From Cryptomeria japonica (taxonomy: Eukaryota > Streptophyta > Pinopsida > Cupressales > Cupressaceae): 64,000 nt of DNA. The translations under genes and the position numbers were made by a program. The stretch is from assembly GCF_030272615.1 (NCBI RefSeq), contig NC_081410.1:571287152-571351151 (forward strand), in the 5' to 3' direction. Shown here in pieces: positions 35,411 through 48,110 of the stretch (within the stretch, counting starts at the first letter, position 1; each line of letters opens with the position of its first letter). The notes beneath the pieces were generated by a model. It saw nothing but the letters and a program-made list of their open reading frames with translations, made no database searches and was not told the DNA's origin.

Positions 35411-36966
35411 TAGTCCATGTCTCACATGGTATTAGAGCCATTAGAGTGCCATTGGTTTGCCAATTGAGAGAATTTTGGGGTTTGCATTTTGGAGCTTTCT
35501 ATTGCAGGTTATTATTGAAGCTTTATGGGTCAAATCTAAGGACACCATTGGATTGCAGAGGTCCAAGAGAGTCAGTTTTGCCTTTTGTTTCATCCAAATT
35601 GGACTTCGGAGGCCAAATCTAGAGGCATTTGAAGTTTGAAGCCGTGGCGGAAATTTTCCAGAAATTATAATTTTGCAGGCAATTTTAAAATAGCGATATC
35701 TCACTCATCCAGACTCATTTTTTTGAGCAATGTTTTTTGTTTTGGGGTACAATTTCATGATTTGTATAGTGGTGCAGGAATTTTTCTATTTTTTGGATAC
35801 AGGTTTTTCGAAAATCATGAAATCCTGATTTTTTACAACTTTGGAGACTTTGTTTGGGCTCATATGGACTCCTTTTCAAGTGCTATTTTTTTATAAAGTG
35901 CATAATTTTTTGTCTACTTTCATAATCCGCCATTTGTTTGCAGTGATTCTGAGTAGAAATTGTACATTTAGTATTTGGTCATTTTTGGCCTATTTGGTAC
36001 TTGTATTTTGCTTGGATCCCAATTTAGATCTCTAGCAGTATTTATTGAAGTCTCTTAGATCTCATTTTGAGAATTTGTAAAGTTGAAATCAAAAGTCCAC
36101 TTTGCTGTTATTTGCGAGTGCCAACATGATCTTTTTATGGGGGGTCACTTGTTCATTTATATCTCTTAGTGAAATTCCATTCGGAGGCATCTTCATCTGC
36201 ATTATTCTATAGGGCTTCTTTGTTGGTGGCATCATTTTCATGTTTCAACATTTGAATATTTTATCATGATGTATGCTCTTGCATGAGCAATGTTGTAATC
36301 ACACTATCATAAAGTTCCACACCTCTTTGTATCTTGTCATTGTTGACATATTTGATGTAATCCTCTTGTACACATAGATTAGGAATATCTTGTGAGACTT
36401 GGTGCATGGCTCTAGTTGAGACTTAGATTGTACACATTTGTGCATGGCTCCCGTGAGACTTGGATTGTACCATTATTTCTGTTATTTTTGAGTATCCAAA
36501 CGATGCTCATAGTAGGTTGTCTCCATGCCTGATCCTCATTTTTGTGCAGCAAGTGATTCATCGTCATCAACTTGGTATCCGTTTTTGTCACACTTTGAAA
36601 TTTTTGGTGCAACATAGGCTCTCTTTCTTCCTTATGGGGAGGTATTTTGTTCATTCATCATTGGACCATCCTTGGAGGAGATTCAACATTGAGTGGGGGC
36701 TTCATGGTCTCTTCTTCTCTCTTATGGGGGGGACTTTTTCCTCACATAAGGTTTTGTTCTTCTCATTCATCATTGAGAGCATTGTGTGCTTTCATAATCT
36801 CTCTCTTGGGGGAGGGTTTTTTCCCATTGGATTTTCATCTCTTTCCTCTCTTTATGGGAGATTGCATTTGCATTTGTACATGAGTACCTAACATGGCCTC
36901 GTAGTCGAGACCCATCTTGCATTGCTTAGTTGCATTGTAGACTTAAGTGCATTCCCGTAAGTTGCA

Positions 36967-36978
36967 CTTAAGGGGGGG
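36967..36978 (+). promoter_or_regulatory. Polypurine tract of T1
   Basis: CTTAAGGGGGGG directly before the 3' LTR. The complement is seen next to the LTRs of the inverted copies at 37569 and 38217. Confidence 0.85.
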
Positions 36979-37456
36979 TGTTGGTGTAAATAATTATTCA
37001 TCATGGATATTATTACATCTTACTTAAGTTTACTTAGGAAATGCATTTCATAATAGTCTGGGTAAGAGACACTTGGGTGTTTGTGCCACATTGGGATAGT
37101 GTGTGTAGGAGAATTTCCATCTTTTCTGGTGTTGATCTTGTTGTTACACTCCACATTCAGTGGGTGATCCACCTTATGTGGAATATTGTATTATTTCTCC
37201 CACCTACCCACACCTATTTCCTACCTATCCTAGTTTCTTATTGAGCCACATATCATGTTTGTGTGCTCACATATCCCTAGCCTTGCCTATATAAGCAGAC
37301 TCATCTACATTGTTTGTATGGGCAATCAATCTATATCTTGTAATGATTCAGTTGATCATATTTTGCATCTTGATAGAATATAGTTTATTCCTATCATCTA
37401 TTTTGTCTCTCTTATTTGTGCTTTCCATTGCCTTTTGATCTTGGCAAAATCTCACA
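36979..37456 (+). repeat. 3' LTR of T1
   Basis: 478 bp, same ends as the 5' LTR. Directly abuts an inverted LTR fragment at 37457. Confidence 0.9.
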
Positions 37457-37749
37457 GTGGCACAAACACCCAAGTGTCTCATACCCAAACTACTATGAAA
37501 TGCATGTACCTAAGTAAACTTAAGTAAAGTGTAATAATATCCATGATGAATAATTATTTACACCAACACCCCCCCTTAAGTGCAACTTAGGGGAATGCAC
37601 TAAAGTCTACAATGCAACTAAGCAATGCAAGATGGGTCCTAACTACTAGGCCATGTTGGGTACCCATGAAAAAATGCAAATGCAATCTCCCATAAATGAA
37701 GAAAGAGAGAAAAACCCAATGGGAAAAATTTGGACCACCTCTGATACCA
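37457..37749 (-). mobile_element. Fragment of an inverted T1-family element
   Basis: 37457-37568 is the complement of the first ~112 bp of the LTR. 37569-37749 is the complement of the polypurine end and of a heavily deleted interior, finishing with the PBS complement (CTCTGATACCA). It shares the LTR at 37750 with the next element, so the minus-strand copies are a tandem array with one shortened unit. Confidence 0.82.
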
Positions 37750-40294
37750 TATGAGATTTTGCAAAGATCAAGAGGCATTGAAAAGCACAAATAAGAGAGA
37801 ACAAAATAGATGATAGGAATAAATTGTATTCTATCAAGATGCAAAATATGATCAACTGGATCATTACAAGATATAGATTGATTGCACATACAAATAATGT
37901 AGATGAGCCTGCTTATATAGGCAAGGCTAGGGATATATGAGCACACAAACATGACATGGGGCTCAATAAGAAACAAGGGTAGGTAGCAAAAAGGTGTGGG
38001 TAGGTAGGAGAAATAATATAATATTCCACATGAGGTGGAATGTAACAACAAAATAAGATCAACACCATAAAAGGTGGAAATTCTCCTACACACACTATCC
38101 CAATGTTGGCACAAACACCCAAGTGTCTCATATCCAAACTACTATGAAATGCATTTCCTAAGTAAACTTAAGTATAGTGTAATAATATCCAAGATGAATA
38201 ATTATTTACACCAACAACCCCCCTTAAGTGCAACTTAGGGGAATGCACTAAAGTCTACAATGCAACTAAGCAATGCAAGATGGGTCCTAGCTATGACACC
38301 ATGTTAGGTACCCATGTACAAATGCAAATGCAATCTCCCATAAAGCAAGGAAAGAGAGAAAAACCCAATGGGAAAAACCCCTCCCCCAAAAGAGAGATGA
38401 TGAAAGCACACAATGCTCTCAATGATGAATGAGAAGAACAAAACTATGTTCCCCCCATAACAGAGAAGAAGAGACCATGAAGCCCCCCCTCAATGTCGAA
38501 TCTCCTACAAGGATGGTCCAAGATGATGACCAAAATACCTCCCCATAAGGAAGAAAGAGAGCCAATGCTGCACCAATAGTGTCAAAGTGTGACAAAACTA
38601 GGTACCAACATCGATGATGATGAATCACTCGCTGCAATAATAAGAAGATCAGGCATGGAGACAACTTGCTGTGAGCATCATCTAGATACTAAGAAATAGA
38701 AGAAATACCAGTACAATCAAAGTCTCACGAGAGCCATGCAAAAATATGTACAATCTAAGTCTCAACTAGAGCCATGCACCAAGTTTCACAAGATATTCCT
38801 AATCTACGTGTACAAGAGGATTACATCAAATAGTCAACAATGATAGGATACAAAGAGGTGTGACACTTTATGATATTGTGAGTACAATATTTCTCAAGCA
38901 AGAGCATACATCATGATAAAATATTCAAATCTGGAAACATGAAAATGATGCCACCAACAAAGAAGCCCTGTAGAATACTGCATATGAAGATGCCTCCGAA
39001 TGGAATTTCACCAAGAGATATAAATGAACAACTGACCCCCCATAAAAATATCATGTTGGCACTTGCAAATAATGGCAAAGTGGACTTCTGATTTCAACTT
39101 ACAACTTCTAAAAATGAGATATAGGAGACTTCAACAAATACTGCTAGTGATCTAAACTGAGATCCAAGCAAAATACAAGTACCAAATATGCAAAAAATGG
39201 CTAAATATTGAAAGTACAATTTCTACTTAAAAATACTGCAAACAAATGGCAGATTATGAAAGTAGATTAAAAAATATGCACTTTTAGAAAAAAAAGGGAC
39301 CTGAAAAGGAGTCCAAATGAGTCCAAATGAAGCCTCCAAAGTTGTAAAAATCGGGATTTCACGATTTCCGAAAAAATATGTATCTGAAAAAATAGAAATT
39401 TTTGCACCAATGTACATATCACGAAATTCTACCCCCAAAAAAAAAAAAATCTCCAAAAAGGAGTCCGGATGAGTGAGATATCACTATTTGAAAATTGTTT
39501 GCAAAATTATAATTTCAGGAAAATTTCCACCGCAGCGTCAAACTTCAAATGCCTCTAGATTTGGCCTTTGAAATCCGATTTGGATGAAATAAAAGGCAAA
39601 ACTAACTTTCTTGGACCTCCTCAATCTAATGGTAATGTCATATTTGACCCATCAAGCTTTAATAATAACATGTAATAGAAAGCTCCAAAATGCAAAACCC
39701 CAAATTTCTCTCTATTGGCAAACCAATGGCACTCTAATGGCTCTTATACCATGTGAGATATGAACCAACTCTAATACCATGTGAGATTTGGACCAGCTCT
39801 GATACCATGTGATATTTTTCCAAGATCAAGAGGCAATGGAAAGCACAAATAAGAGAGAACAAAATAGACGATAGGAATAAACTGTATTCTATCAAGATGC
39901 AAAATATGATCAACTAGATCATTACAAGATATAGATTGATTGGCCATACAAACAATGTATATGAGCCTGCTTATATAGGCAAGGCTAGGGATATGTGAGC
40001 ACACAAACATGACATGTGGCTCAATAAGAAACAAGGGTAGGTAGGAAATAGGTGTGGGTAGGTAGGAGAAACAATATAATATTCCACATGAGGTGGAATG
40101 TAACAACAAGATAAGATCAACACCATAAAAGGTGTAAATTCTCCTACACACACTAACCCAATATTGGCACAAACACCCCAATATTGGCACAAACACCCAA
40201 GTGTCTCATATCCAAATTACTATGAAATGCATTTCCTCAGTAAACATAAGTATAGTGTAATAATATCCAAGATGAATAATTATTTACACCAACA
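37750..40294 (-). mobile_element. Inverted non-autonomous LTR element T2, about 2.5 kb
   Basis: On the minus strand: 5' LTR (40294-39808), PBS complement at 39796-39807, 1.59-kb interior (39807-38217), G-run polypurine tract, 3' LTR (38216-37750). LTRs are 487 and 467 bp; the longer one has a ~19-bp local duplication near 40165-40195 (repeat of AATATTGGCACAAACACCC). The interior matches T1's throughout and likewise has no gag or pol. The 5' end of one LTR is altered (TATGAG for TGTGAG). Confidence 0.88.
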
Positions 40295-40372
40295 CTCTTT
40301 TATTTGTGCTTTCTATTGCCTCTTGATCTTGGAAAAATCTCACATGGTATCAGAGCTAGTCCATGTCTCACA
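40295..40372 (+). mobile_element. Plus-strand T1-family LTR end plus PBS fragment
   Basis: Matches the last ~55 bp of the LTR and the following TGGTATCAGAGCTAG...CTCACA. It is followed by AATAT (40373-40377), the same five bases that precede T1 (34916-34920), so the whole 34921-40372 complex has matching outer flanks. Confidence 0.82.
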
Positions 40373-40377
40373 AATAT

Positions 40378-40944
40378 AAATCAATATTGGTAAAAAAATA
40401 ATTATATAACTCTCTCATACTTAGGTAATATTAAGTTATCCCTAACTTAATATTACCCTCCAATATTACCAAACTTAATTGTTCCATGTAGCAAGCTTAA
40501 AAAAGTTTAGAGGTATGATAGGGATAGCTTAATAAACTAGTTTACTTACTTGTAATAACTTAGTCTAAGGATAAATCAATTTAAAATGTATGCTTACTTA
40601 TCATATTTTAATATTCATATTAATATATATGTTATTTATAGTTTTTTCATTAAAAAATCACTTTTAGAGATGCATTTTGTCTTCTATAACCATTTATATT
40701 TCTTCATATTTATTTTTTAGAAAAAAAAGATTCATGCCAACAAAATTAAATGGACAATGCAACCTATTAATGAAAGAAATAGAAAAAATAGAAAAAATAA
40801 ATTTCTCAGTTACTAGAAAGTAGCTTATGGAATTTGACAACCATCAATCTAAAAAACTAGGTTGCCTCTTCTCATATAAAAATATATCCTCAACATAAAT
40901 ATTAGATCAAAATGAGGGCTCTCTTATTTTTGTTTTCTTAGTAC
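40378..40944. other. AT-rich intergenic DNA, no gene seen
   Basis: No coding or repeat signal recognised between the small-LTR cluster and the next LTR. Confidence 0.5.
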
Positions 40945-41597
40945 TGTAGATACCTTAAATTGTCATATTTAATTTAATTAATATTTTTTATATATTTAAT
41001 TATTTTATCCTAAATCTTCTAAGTCTTTCCTCATTTAACTAAATATTTTATTTATTTAATTGGTCCCGCTTCCTCTATTAATTAAATAAACATTTATTTA
41101 TTTGATTAATTCATTATCTTTTTCTATTCATGAAAAATGTCATTTATTTCTTAATTTTCCTCTACCTACCCACTTTAATCCTAGCGAACCATTTATTTCT
41201 TTCACCTCTTGATCTTATCCCTCCATTTTCTAGAGATTCTTCTATATAAGCTTCTATATAAGAGGATTATTTTTCTCTTTCTAACACCTAATGCGCCTAT
41301 CAATCCTTCTTGCAATCAAGCAACTTCTCAAGCACAATCCATACTTTGTTGAGCTCTTGTGCACATACAAAATTTGAGAGAAAATATATGAAACAAGATC
41401 AATGGAGATAGGAGGCCATGGAGATTAAAAGCCCACTTGGCGTGTGAATGGTATTATTGTTTTTATTTGTTAATTTGTATGTTTTGTGGTATCTTCATTA
41501 GTGTATGGTGAATGTTTTATAGTAGAACTAGGATTGTTTGTAGTTGGATCTTTATGGTTTTGCAATAGTTTATCATCATCATTTTTCAGCATATACA
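40945..41597 (+). mobile_element. Probable 5' LTR of the plus-strand Tat-type element
   Basis: Starts TGTAGATACC (compare TGTAGACAC of the LTR at 15348-16468 read on the minus strand) and is AT-rich at first. It has two TATATAAG boxes at about 41243-41263 in promoter position and ends ATATACA at 41597, followed by TTTTGGCATGCCCAGTAGGA, which looks like a PBS region. The matching 3' LTR was not found in the window, so the ends rest on motifs alone. Confidence 0.6.
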
Positions 41598-43975
41598 TTT
41601 TGGCATGCCCAGTAGGACACTTGTCCCTTTAATTTCTAACATTTTATTGGTAGATTTGGTTTTTTTATTAAGTTGGAGGTTGGATCAGCAATGATTTAGA
41701 ATTATTACATGTATGCAACTTTTATTTTTGCATTTGTGATCGAAAACTACGTCTGTGTTAGATCTTTTCATGTATATGTTTTATGTTAAGTTTGTAGGTT
41801 CAGATCTCCTGTTTCTGTGTTTGTGATACTTATTTCTGCGTCTATGTCTGAAAAACTATGTCTTCTCTATCTATTTTCACATCTATGTTTTTCTCTATGT
41901 TTGCATGTTTAGGATTTTGTTTTTGCGTCTAGGTTACATGTTTCTGTGTCTGCGATTGGAAGTCATTTTTTATTTTTTTATTTTTTTTATTTTTGTCTTT
42001 GTTGTATTTTGTAGGTCTCGATCTCATGTTTCCATTTTTGCATTCTCTGTTTCCACGCTTGGGTTGGATTTCCATGTTTAAGTCACGTATCGCCACATTT
42101 TTTATTTTTAGTTTTCATTTGACTTTTGATTTTAGGGTTTGTAGATCTAGTTTTTTGGCTTAACCCTTTGCTTGGAATAACAAGTGGTGCAACTATCTTG
42201 AAAAGAAGAAAAACGTATTATCAAAGGCCCCTTTTTTACATTTGGATTTGAATTTCTAAAATTATCCTAAGGTGTGTGCTTGTAGGTGGGAGTAATTTAT
42301 AAAACTACTAATCATTTGTTGCAAGGATAGTCAAGTTGTGTGTGTCTTTGGATTTCTAGTCTAATTAGGGTCGCATGTTTTTCATTTGGAGTTAAAGAAC
42401 TTGTTTGAAGTGTTTGGTGTGCTTTGTAGATTGTATGTTTATAACCTTAGAGGCGATAACAAAAGTATCATCTCCTCTCGCCTTCCATTGGACCTTGGGT
42501 TTAAGATAAATTGTTATCATTTTTTTTTTAGGTAGGAGGGCCTATCTCCCAAGTAGCCCATAAGGCCAAGTGAAAGAGAAAGGCCCAAGCGTACTTCTTA
42601 TGCCCTCTATATAAATTCATACATTAAGAGAAAGTTGAGATGAATTGGTGACATGTATCTATATTGACGGTTCTTCTTAATATCCACACTTGTATTGAAT
42701 GTGTTAAAATCATCTTTGGGGATTAGGAGTGGGTTCTTATATGAGTTGTTGTTGCATGGGTAAACACAAGGAATTGTAAAAGTTCCCCCACTAAACACTT
42801 TTTTTTAGAGGACAAAAATCTATACATCTGATGGTTCAGGGAATGTGGATCATACCCCGTAGATGCCCCTCATGTACCCTTTCATATTGAGACAAGAATC
42901 CCTCATTTGGTCTTTGGTCTTTTGAGGTAAGAGAATCTGGTATGCCTAAGAAGTGAGTGTCATGGTGTGGGAGCTAGTGCTACCAAAATCTCTAGTTGTC
43001 TACTTGTTTGAAGTATTTATATGTTGTAGGGTCCCCATTGAATGGTTTCTCTTTCCAGCCTAGGTTGTGTATGTTTTCAAGTGCCTTCAATTTGTTCTAT
43101 ACCAGTGAAAATATTTTGAACATACAAAAAACATTTTGGACAAAAAAACTTCGGATATTGTGTCTTCATTTCTTTTTGTGTTTTATTGCCACAAAAAATT
43201 CAACATCAAGATTTGTTTACATAAAACAAGTACACATTTGAACAAAATAAGAAAAAAAAAATAGAATTGTGTTTGCATTGACAAACCGTATCTGCGTAGA
43301 GAAGAAACATGTCTATGTATCAGGGAGTCAAAATTGTCATAAACAATAGAAATCAAGTCTGTGACATATAAAACTGCGTCTATGATTTTAAACTGCATCT
43401 AGGTTGCTTTAAGTCATGTCTACAAAAAAAATAATTATCAATCATAAGGAAACCAAGGTCTGTGCAGAACAGTAACATGTCTATGTTTCAGAGAAGAAAA
43501 ATTTGCAAAAGTTATCAAGGAAAACATGCTTAGGTTTTGAGATCGAAAGAGCTTCCAAGGTAGCTTCCTTTTTTAGGGCTCCATCTTTATTGAATCAGTC
43601 CTTAACTTTCTCTCCCATTTTTTTTCAATCATTTTCATTTACAAAAACACATCTTTCAAGTTAGTGTCAAAAGTTTGTTTTGTTGTCCTCATCATATCTT
43701 GCAAACATACTACAACATATCACTAGGTGGTGCTCATATCAGGTCTATCATCTTAGGGTCCCACTTGATCCTCTTTAGTCAAGGTCAACTTACCTCATCA
43801 AGAGATATATAATCTCTTTGGAAGCCACACCTTACTTTAGATCACACATATCTTAAACTTACACTTTTGGATATTACAAGACAACCCTAGATTCTCATTT
43901 CATCCCATATTCCTTCTTGGCCTTCCATAGTCTTCACATTTTCTTCCATATTTCATTTTAGCCAAGGTTCAGTTC
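41598..43975 (+). other. Leader of the plus-strand Tat-type element
   Basis: About 2.4 kb between the LTR and the first coding frame. CGTCT/TGTGTCT-rich stretches (41700-42060) recur in variant form near 43280-43500. No gene is supported. Confidence 0.5.
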
Positions 43976-44122
43976 ATGGTTGAAAACCATTCACAAAGGT
44001 CTAGAAGAGAAGTCGCGGAAGCTTTAAGATCTCTCAACATAAGTACCTATGAGTTTGATGGAGATGAATTTTGCAACCCACTTGATAGTTGTAGTAATAT
44101 ACTAGACAATGACAATGAGATT
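43976..44122 (+). pseudogene. N-terminal coding fragment of the plus-strand element
   Basis: An ATG-initiated frame, MVENHSQRSRREVAEALRSL and about 29 more codons, that is cut where a TGTAGACACC LTR-type start intrudes at 44123. By position it is the start of the element's first ORF. It has no detectable likeness to the gag of the minus-strand element. Confidence 0.45.
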
Positions 44123-44890
44123 TGTAGACACCTAAAATGTCTCATTAATCATGTACTAATTATTCATCCTAATTAATTAAGTAATTCTTTAATTATTTAT
44201 TAAGCTAATTATTCTTTTAAACTGACTCAATCATCACATTCAACATTTCTAATTATCGAATTTTTATTCTTTAATCAATTAATCAGTTAACCCTGTCTCA
44301 AATATTAATTATTTATTTAATCATGATTTATTCATTAATTAAATAATATTTATTATTTAATTAATCCTATTTTTAATGTTTAAATAATTTCATTTAAATT
44401 ATTTAAATTAATTAACTTATTTCTCCAATTCCCCAAATTCGAATTTCAAATAATTTCATCTAATTTCATTTCTCCCAAATTCATGATTCCCCAAATTTAA
44501 ATTTCACTTCACTTCAATTAATTCCAAATCATCAAATTAACATTTCACCAAATCACATTTCAATAAAATTTCATGTGCATTTCAGCATTTGAAAATAAAA
44601 ATTCAAATCCAAATAACATGAAATTGAATTTCAAATTTAAAGTCCTATAGCACATGTTGAACATCAAGAATGATCTTTAATGTAAATCTCTTGATCTTTT
44701 GGCTGTAATGGGTTTGAGGGGCCCATCAAAACCTATTTTCCCATATTCAAAAGCATCAAGACTAATTGATCAAATTAGTTAACTCTCCAATCTCCCCTTT
44801 TTACTCCAAATCACCTTTTCTGACTAATCAATCTAATCAGTCATCTCTTCAATCAACTCAGTCAAATGGATAGTCTATTCAATCCACTAT
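44123..44890 (+). mobile_element. LTR-like insertion (right end uncertain)
   Basis: Begins TGTAGACACCTAAAATG and is rich in TTAATTAA for 500 bp, like the first parts of the LTRs at 40945 and 16468 (minus strand). It interrupts a coding frame. No CA end with a repeat of the preceding AGATT was found, so the end is only approximate and it may be truncated. Confidence 0.4.
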
Positions 44891-44903
44891 CCAATCAATC
44901 TAG

Positions 44904-46440
44904 TTGACTACTCAATCAATTGAGCTAACAAATCAATCTATCATATTAATAGATCAACCAACTCACTTAACTTTTCACCAATATGTTAAGATCCCTTATA
45001 ATGGTATTGATATTACCATGCATGATGATCCAAACCCTTTTCAGCATTGCAATTACCTAAGAGAAAGTACAGGTAATCAAATACCCATCAATTAGGCAGC
45101 TTCGCTCCACATGTAAATGGAATCCCTAAAGATTGTAGAAACACCAACATCAAGATCTCGCACACCTACAACACCTCCTCTTCAAATCAAAAGTGAAGGG
45201 TGTGGTGAGTACTCATGTTCTAGAACATTATCAGTAGGACAGTGGTCTCCCAAGTCTTTTGGGAAAACATTGTCAAATCTAACCAACAAAGATAAAGGGA
45301 AAGAAATTGTCCATTTTTCTGATTCTTGTTCATTATCAGGCAAGGAGAGCTTAATGAAGAATCTCTAGATGAAGATGTCAATGGATGGTTGTATAGAGAA
45401 GAAAATGGGACTCCAAATGTCAAACTCCCCTTAAAATAATATCATAATGGTTTCAATATGTTATAGTTACATGGTTATGATGGAACCATAGTCTTGAAGG
45501 CACATGCACAAGGCATCATAGAGGCCATATTACCTTCAGAGAATCCAAAAAATTTGGGATTAGGGTACACTGGCTTGATAAGAAAAGGATAATGGCTAGA
45601 CCGGATAACCCAATTATATACTTCCACACCATTATCACCAGCTAGTACATCAATAGAAACAAGGATAGAACCAACAACAACTAGTAATTCAATATTACCA
45701 CTATCTCTTATTCAAGCACTCAATGAAGCTTCTATTATAGAAGAATAGCTTGCCAATCATGATAATCTCCCATTAATCATCAATACAACTAAAATATTTC
45801 TCTCTCCAATAGAACAAATTGATGAATATGAATCAGATAGAGAAACATATATAGAGAGTATAATTGATTCACATGATTATGAATTTCTATCTATACACAG
45901 TTGTAGCACATTTTCAGCATTTAGAGCTTATGACAACCAACCAATTGTGGATGATGATATTGAATATTTAAAGACATACCAATCTACCCACCATCAGTCA
46001 AGTATGTTTTTAATAGAAAAATTAGTATGATCACAATAACATCTCCTTCCACTGAAGAAAGAGATCTTCATCTCATGTAACCTCATGTAATAGACTGGGA
46101 GAAAGAAGGGCAACCACAATTACAATGGTTTCAAAATGATGAAGCTATAACTAACTTCTTGGGTGCAAGGGACAAACTTCCTTATGATGATCATAAATTT
46201 GGCTTCAGCATAGATCTAGATAGAAATGCATACTTTGGATAAGCAAGCTCCTCTTCCAATCCAGATGATGAAAATGAAGTAGAACATATGGTACACAACA
46301 AATTGGACACCCTTCCATAGACAAAGAACACTCAACATTACTAGTCGAAGAAATTGAAGAGATCAACATCAGGGATGCTGAGATAGTGCATAAGATATAC
46401 CTAGCAAAATCTCTGGATACTATGGGAAAAGAAAAGTTCA
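44904..46440 (+). pseudogene. Decayed gag/protease region of the plus-strand element
   Basis: Short frames follow one another on the plus strand (44904-45095, 45117-45368, then many breaks), encoding Ser/Thr/Pro-rich stretches such as SRTPTTPPLQIKSEG. No knuckle or protease Asp-Thr/Ser-Gly motif could be recognised with confidence. The assignment is positional, upstream of RT. Confidence 0.4.
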
Positions 46441-46449
46441 TTCAATTTT

Positions 46450-47200
46450 TAACACAAAGGCCAATCAAATTTGCATGGTGTTATTCTGATATGCTAGGGT
46501 TAGATCCCAAGTTAGTCTTGCATCACCCACCATTACTTCCAGGAGTGAAATCATATAAGTAGAAGTTTAGGAAGATGGATCCTCACATAGCTCTGTTGGT
46601 CAAAATTGATTTACAAAAATGATTAGATGTGGGTTTCATTAAACCCATAGAATATGCAGATGGATCTCAAATCTAGTCCTAACCAAGCATACTAGAGATA
46701 TCATAATCTGCATCAACTTCAGGGATCTCAACAAGGCTTGCCCAAATGATGATTTTGCACTCCCTAACATAGACATGATGGGGACTTGACAGCTGGACTT
46801 GAAATTTTGTCACTCATGGATGATTTTTTTTGTTCTAACCAAATCAAGATCACACTAGAAGATCAACATAAAACAACTTTCACTTGTCCTCAGGGAACAT
46901 ATTGTTCAAATGTGATGTGTTTTGGCCTTAAAAATGCTAGTGATATTTATCACAGGGCAATGACCACCTTGTTTCATGACATGATACACAAAATCATGGA
47001 AGACCATGTAGATGATTTAATGGCTAAATCCATGACATAAGATGATCATTTGGATATCTTAGCTAAAATATTTGACACACTTGAGAAATACAATGTCTGT
47101 CTCAATCCCAAAAAGTGTGTATTTGGAGTAACATCTGGTAAAATCTTGGGGTTCATTGTATCAAACAGTAACATATAAATAGATTAAAAAAAAAAGGTAA
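46450..47200 (+). pseudogene. Reverse transcriptase of the plus-strand Tat-type element, decayed
   Basis: Pieces in order: FIQFLTQRPIKFAWCYSDML with GLDPKLV (lead-in typical of Tat-type RT), VKSYK-stop-KFRKMDPHIAL, LDVGFIKPIEY, then after shifts TTFTCPQGTYCSNVMCFGLK (46850-46930), the catalytic box HVDDL at 47005-47019 where YVDDL or FVDDI is usual, and LNPKKC then GKILGFIVS. At least three nonsense codons and several shifts; two stops (TAG in K-stop-K, TGA in K-stop-L) fit single C-to-T changes from CAG and CGA. This is the domain deleted in the related element at 10.28 kb. Confidence 0.85.
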
Positions 47201-47214
47201 AATCTATACTATAC

Positions 47215-48110
47215 ATGTCGTCACCCACCACACTCAAGCAATTAAAAAGTTTGCAAGGGAGACTACAATCCATATGGCATTTCATTGCACAATTGGCAGA
47301 CAAATGCCAACCATTTCAACATCTTTTGAATAAAGGTGTCACATTCAAATGGACAAAACAATGCCAAGAAGAATTCCAAATATTGAAAGAATATCTTTTG
47401 TCCACACCAGTCTTGGTTCCACTAGTGCATGGGAAATCACTACTCCTGTACACATCTGCCACAAATTCCTATTTAGGTGCTCTCCTAGCACAGCATGATG
47501 AGCAAGGAAAAGAAAGATTTGTCTACCACATTAGTAGAAAACTCATTGGATGTGAACTGAACTAAACACCAATAGAATAAGCATGTCTCATAGTGATATT
47601 TGCATGTGAAAAGATAAGACAATATATGTTGAGTCACAAGGTCCAGCTCATTGCACATTTTAATCCACTTAAATACCTGTTGAATAGAGGAGTATTAACT
47701 AGAAGACTTGTGAAGTGGGTCATGATACTAAGTGAATTCAAAATAGAGTTTGTTGATAGAAAGACCATGAAGGGGCATATCATAGCAAACCAACTAGGAG
47801 AGGCACCCCTACAACATAGACATCCAATGGTGGTTGATTTTTCAGATGAATTAGTATTCACACTTTCAGCACCAACAAACTAGAAATTGTATTTTGACGG
47901 ATGCTATACAAATCATGGAGTACGAGAAGACATTCTCTTTAGATCTCCTCAAGGTGATTCCATTCCTAAATCATTAAGAACTAGTAATAGGACTTCGTAC
48001 TACCATACAATGGAAAATTATAGAGTTACAAGCCTATGGAGACTTGTAGGTTATCATCAATCAAGTCAATGATGATTACAATATAAAAGATGACAAGATG
48101 ACACCTTACA
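47215..48110 (+). pseudogene. RNase H and second (archaeal-type) RNase H, decayed
   Basis: 47215-47565 covers the RT connection and the start of RNase H (LQSIWHFIAQLADKCQPF, ALLAQHDEQGKERFVYHISR). 47593-47883 carries its end (KWVMILSEFKIEFVDRKTMK), matching the fusion frame at 10.28 kb. 47887 onward begins the second RNase H (LYFDGCYT, then SPQGDSIPKS) and, in another frame, IIELQAYGD and INQVNDDYN. Paired RNase H domains support placement in the Tat lineage. Confidence 0.82.

Larger units (their letters stand above)
34921..37456 (+). mobile_element. Non-autonomous LTR retrotransposon T1, 2536 bp (TRIM/LARD-like)
   Basis: Two 478-bp LTRs (34921-35398 and 36979-37456), starting TGTTGGTGTAA and ending AATCTCACA, about 94-95 percent identical in the part compared by eye. 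TGGTATCAGAGC at 35399 follows the first LTR, and a G-run polypurine tract precedes the second. The 1580-bp interior has no gag or pol frame; the frames present (35377-35896, 36460-36891) are unlike known proteins. It must have moved using enzymes of another element, probably a Copia-type one given the PBS. AATAT precedes it, and the matching AATAT lies only at 40373, after the inverted copies. Confidence 0.9.

Noticed and set aside
35377-35896. Protein-coding gag in the T1 interior
   Set aside because: Several frames overlap, none has a knuckle or capsid-like motif, and the inverted copy T2 does not preserve any of them.
37587-38137. Minus-strand frames in the LTR cluster (also 39771-40196)
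   Set aside because: They lie across LTR and non-coding interior, repeat between copies only because the LTR does, and contain no conserved domain.
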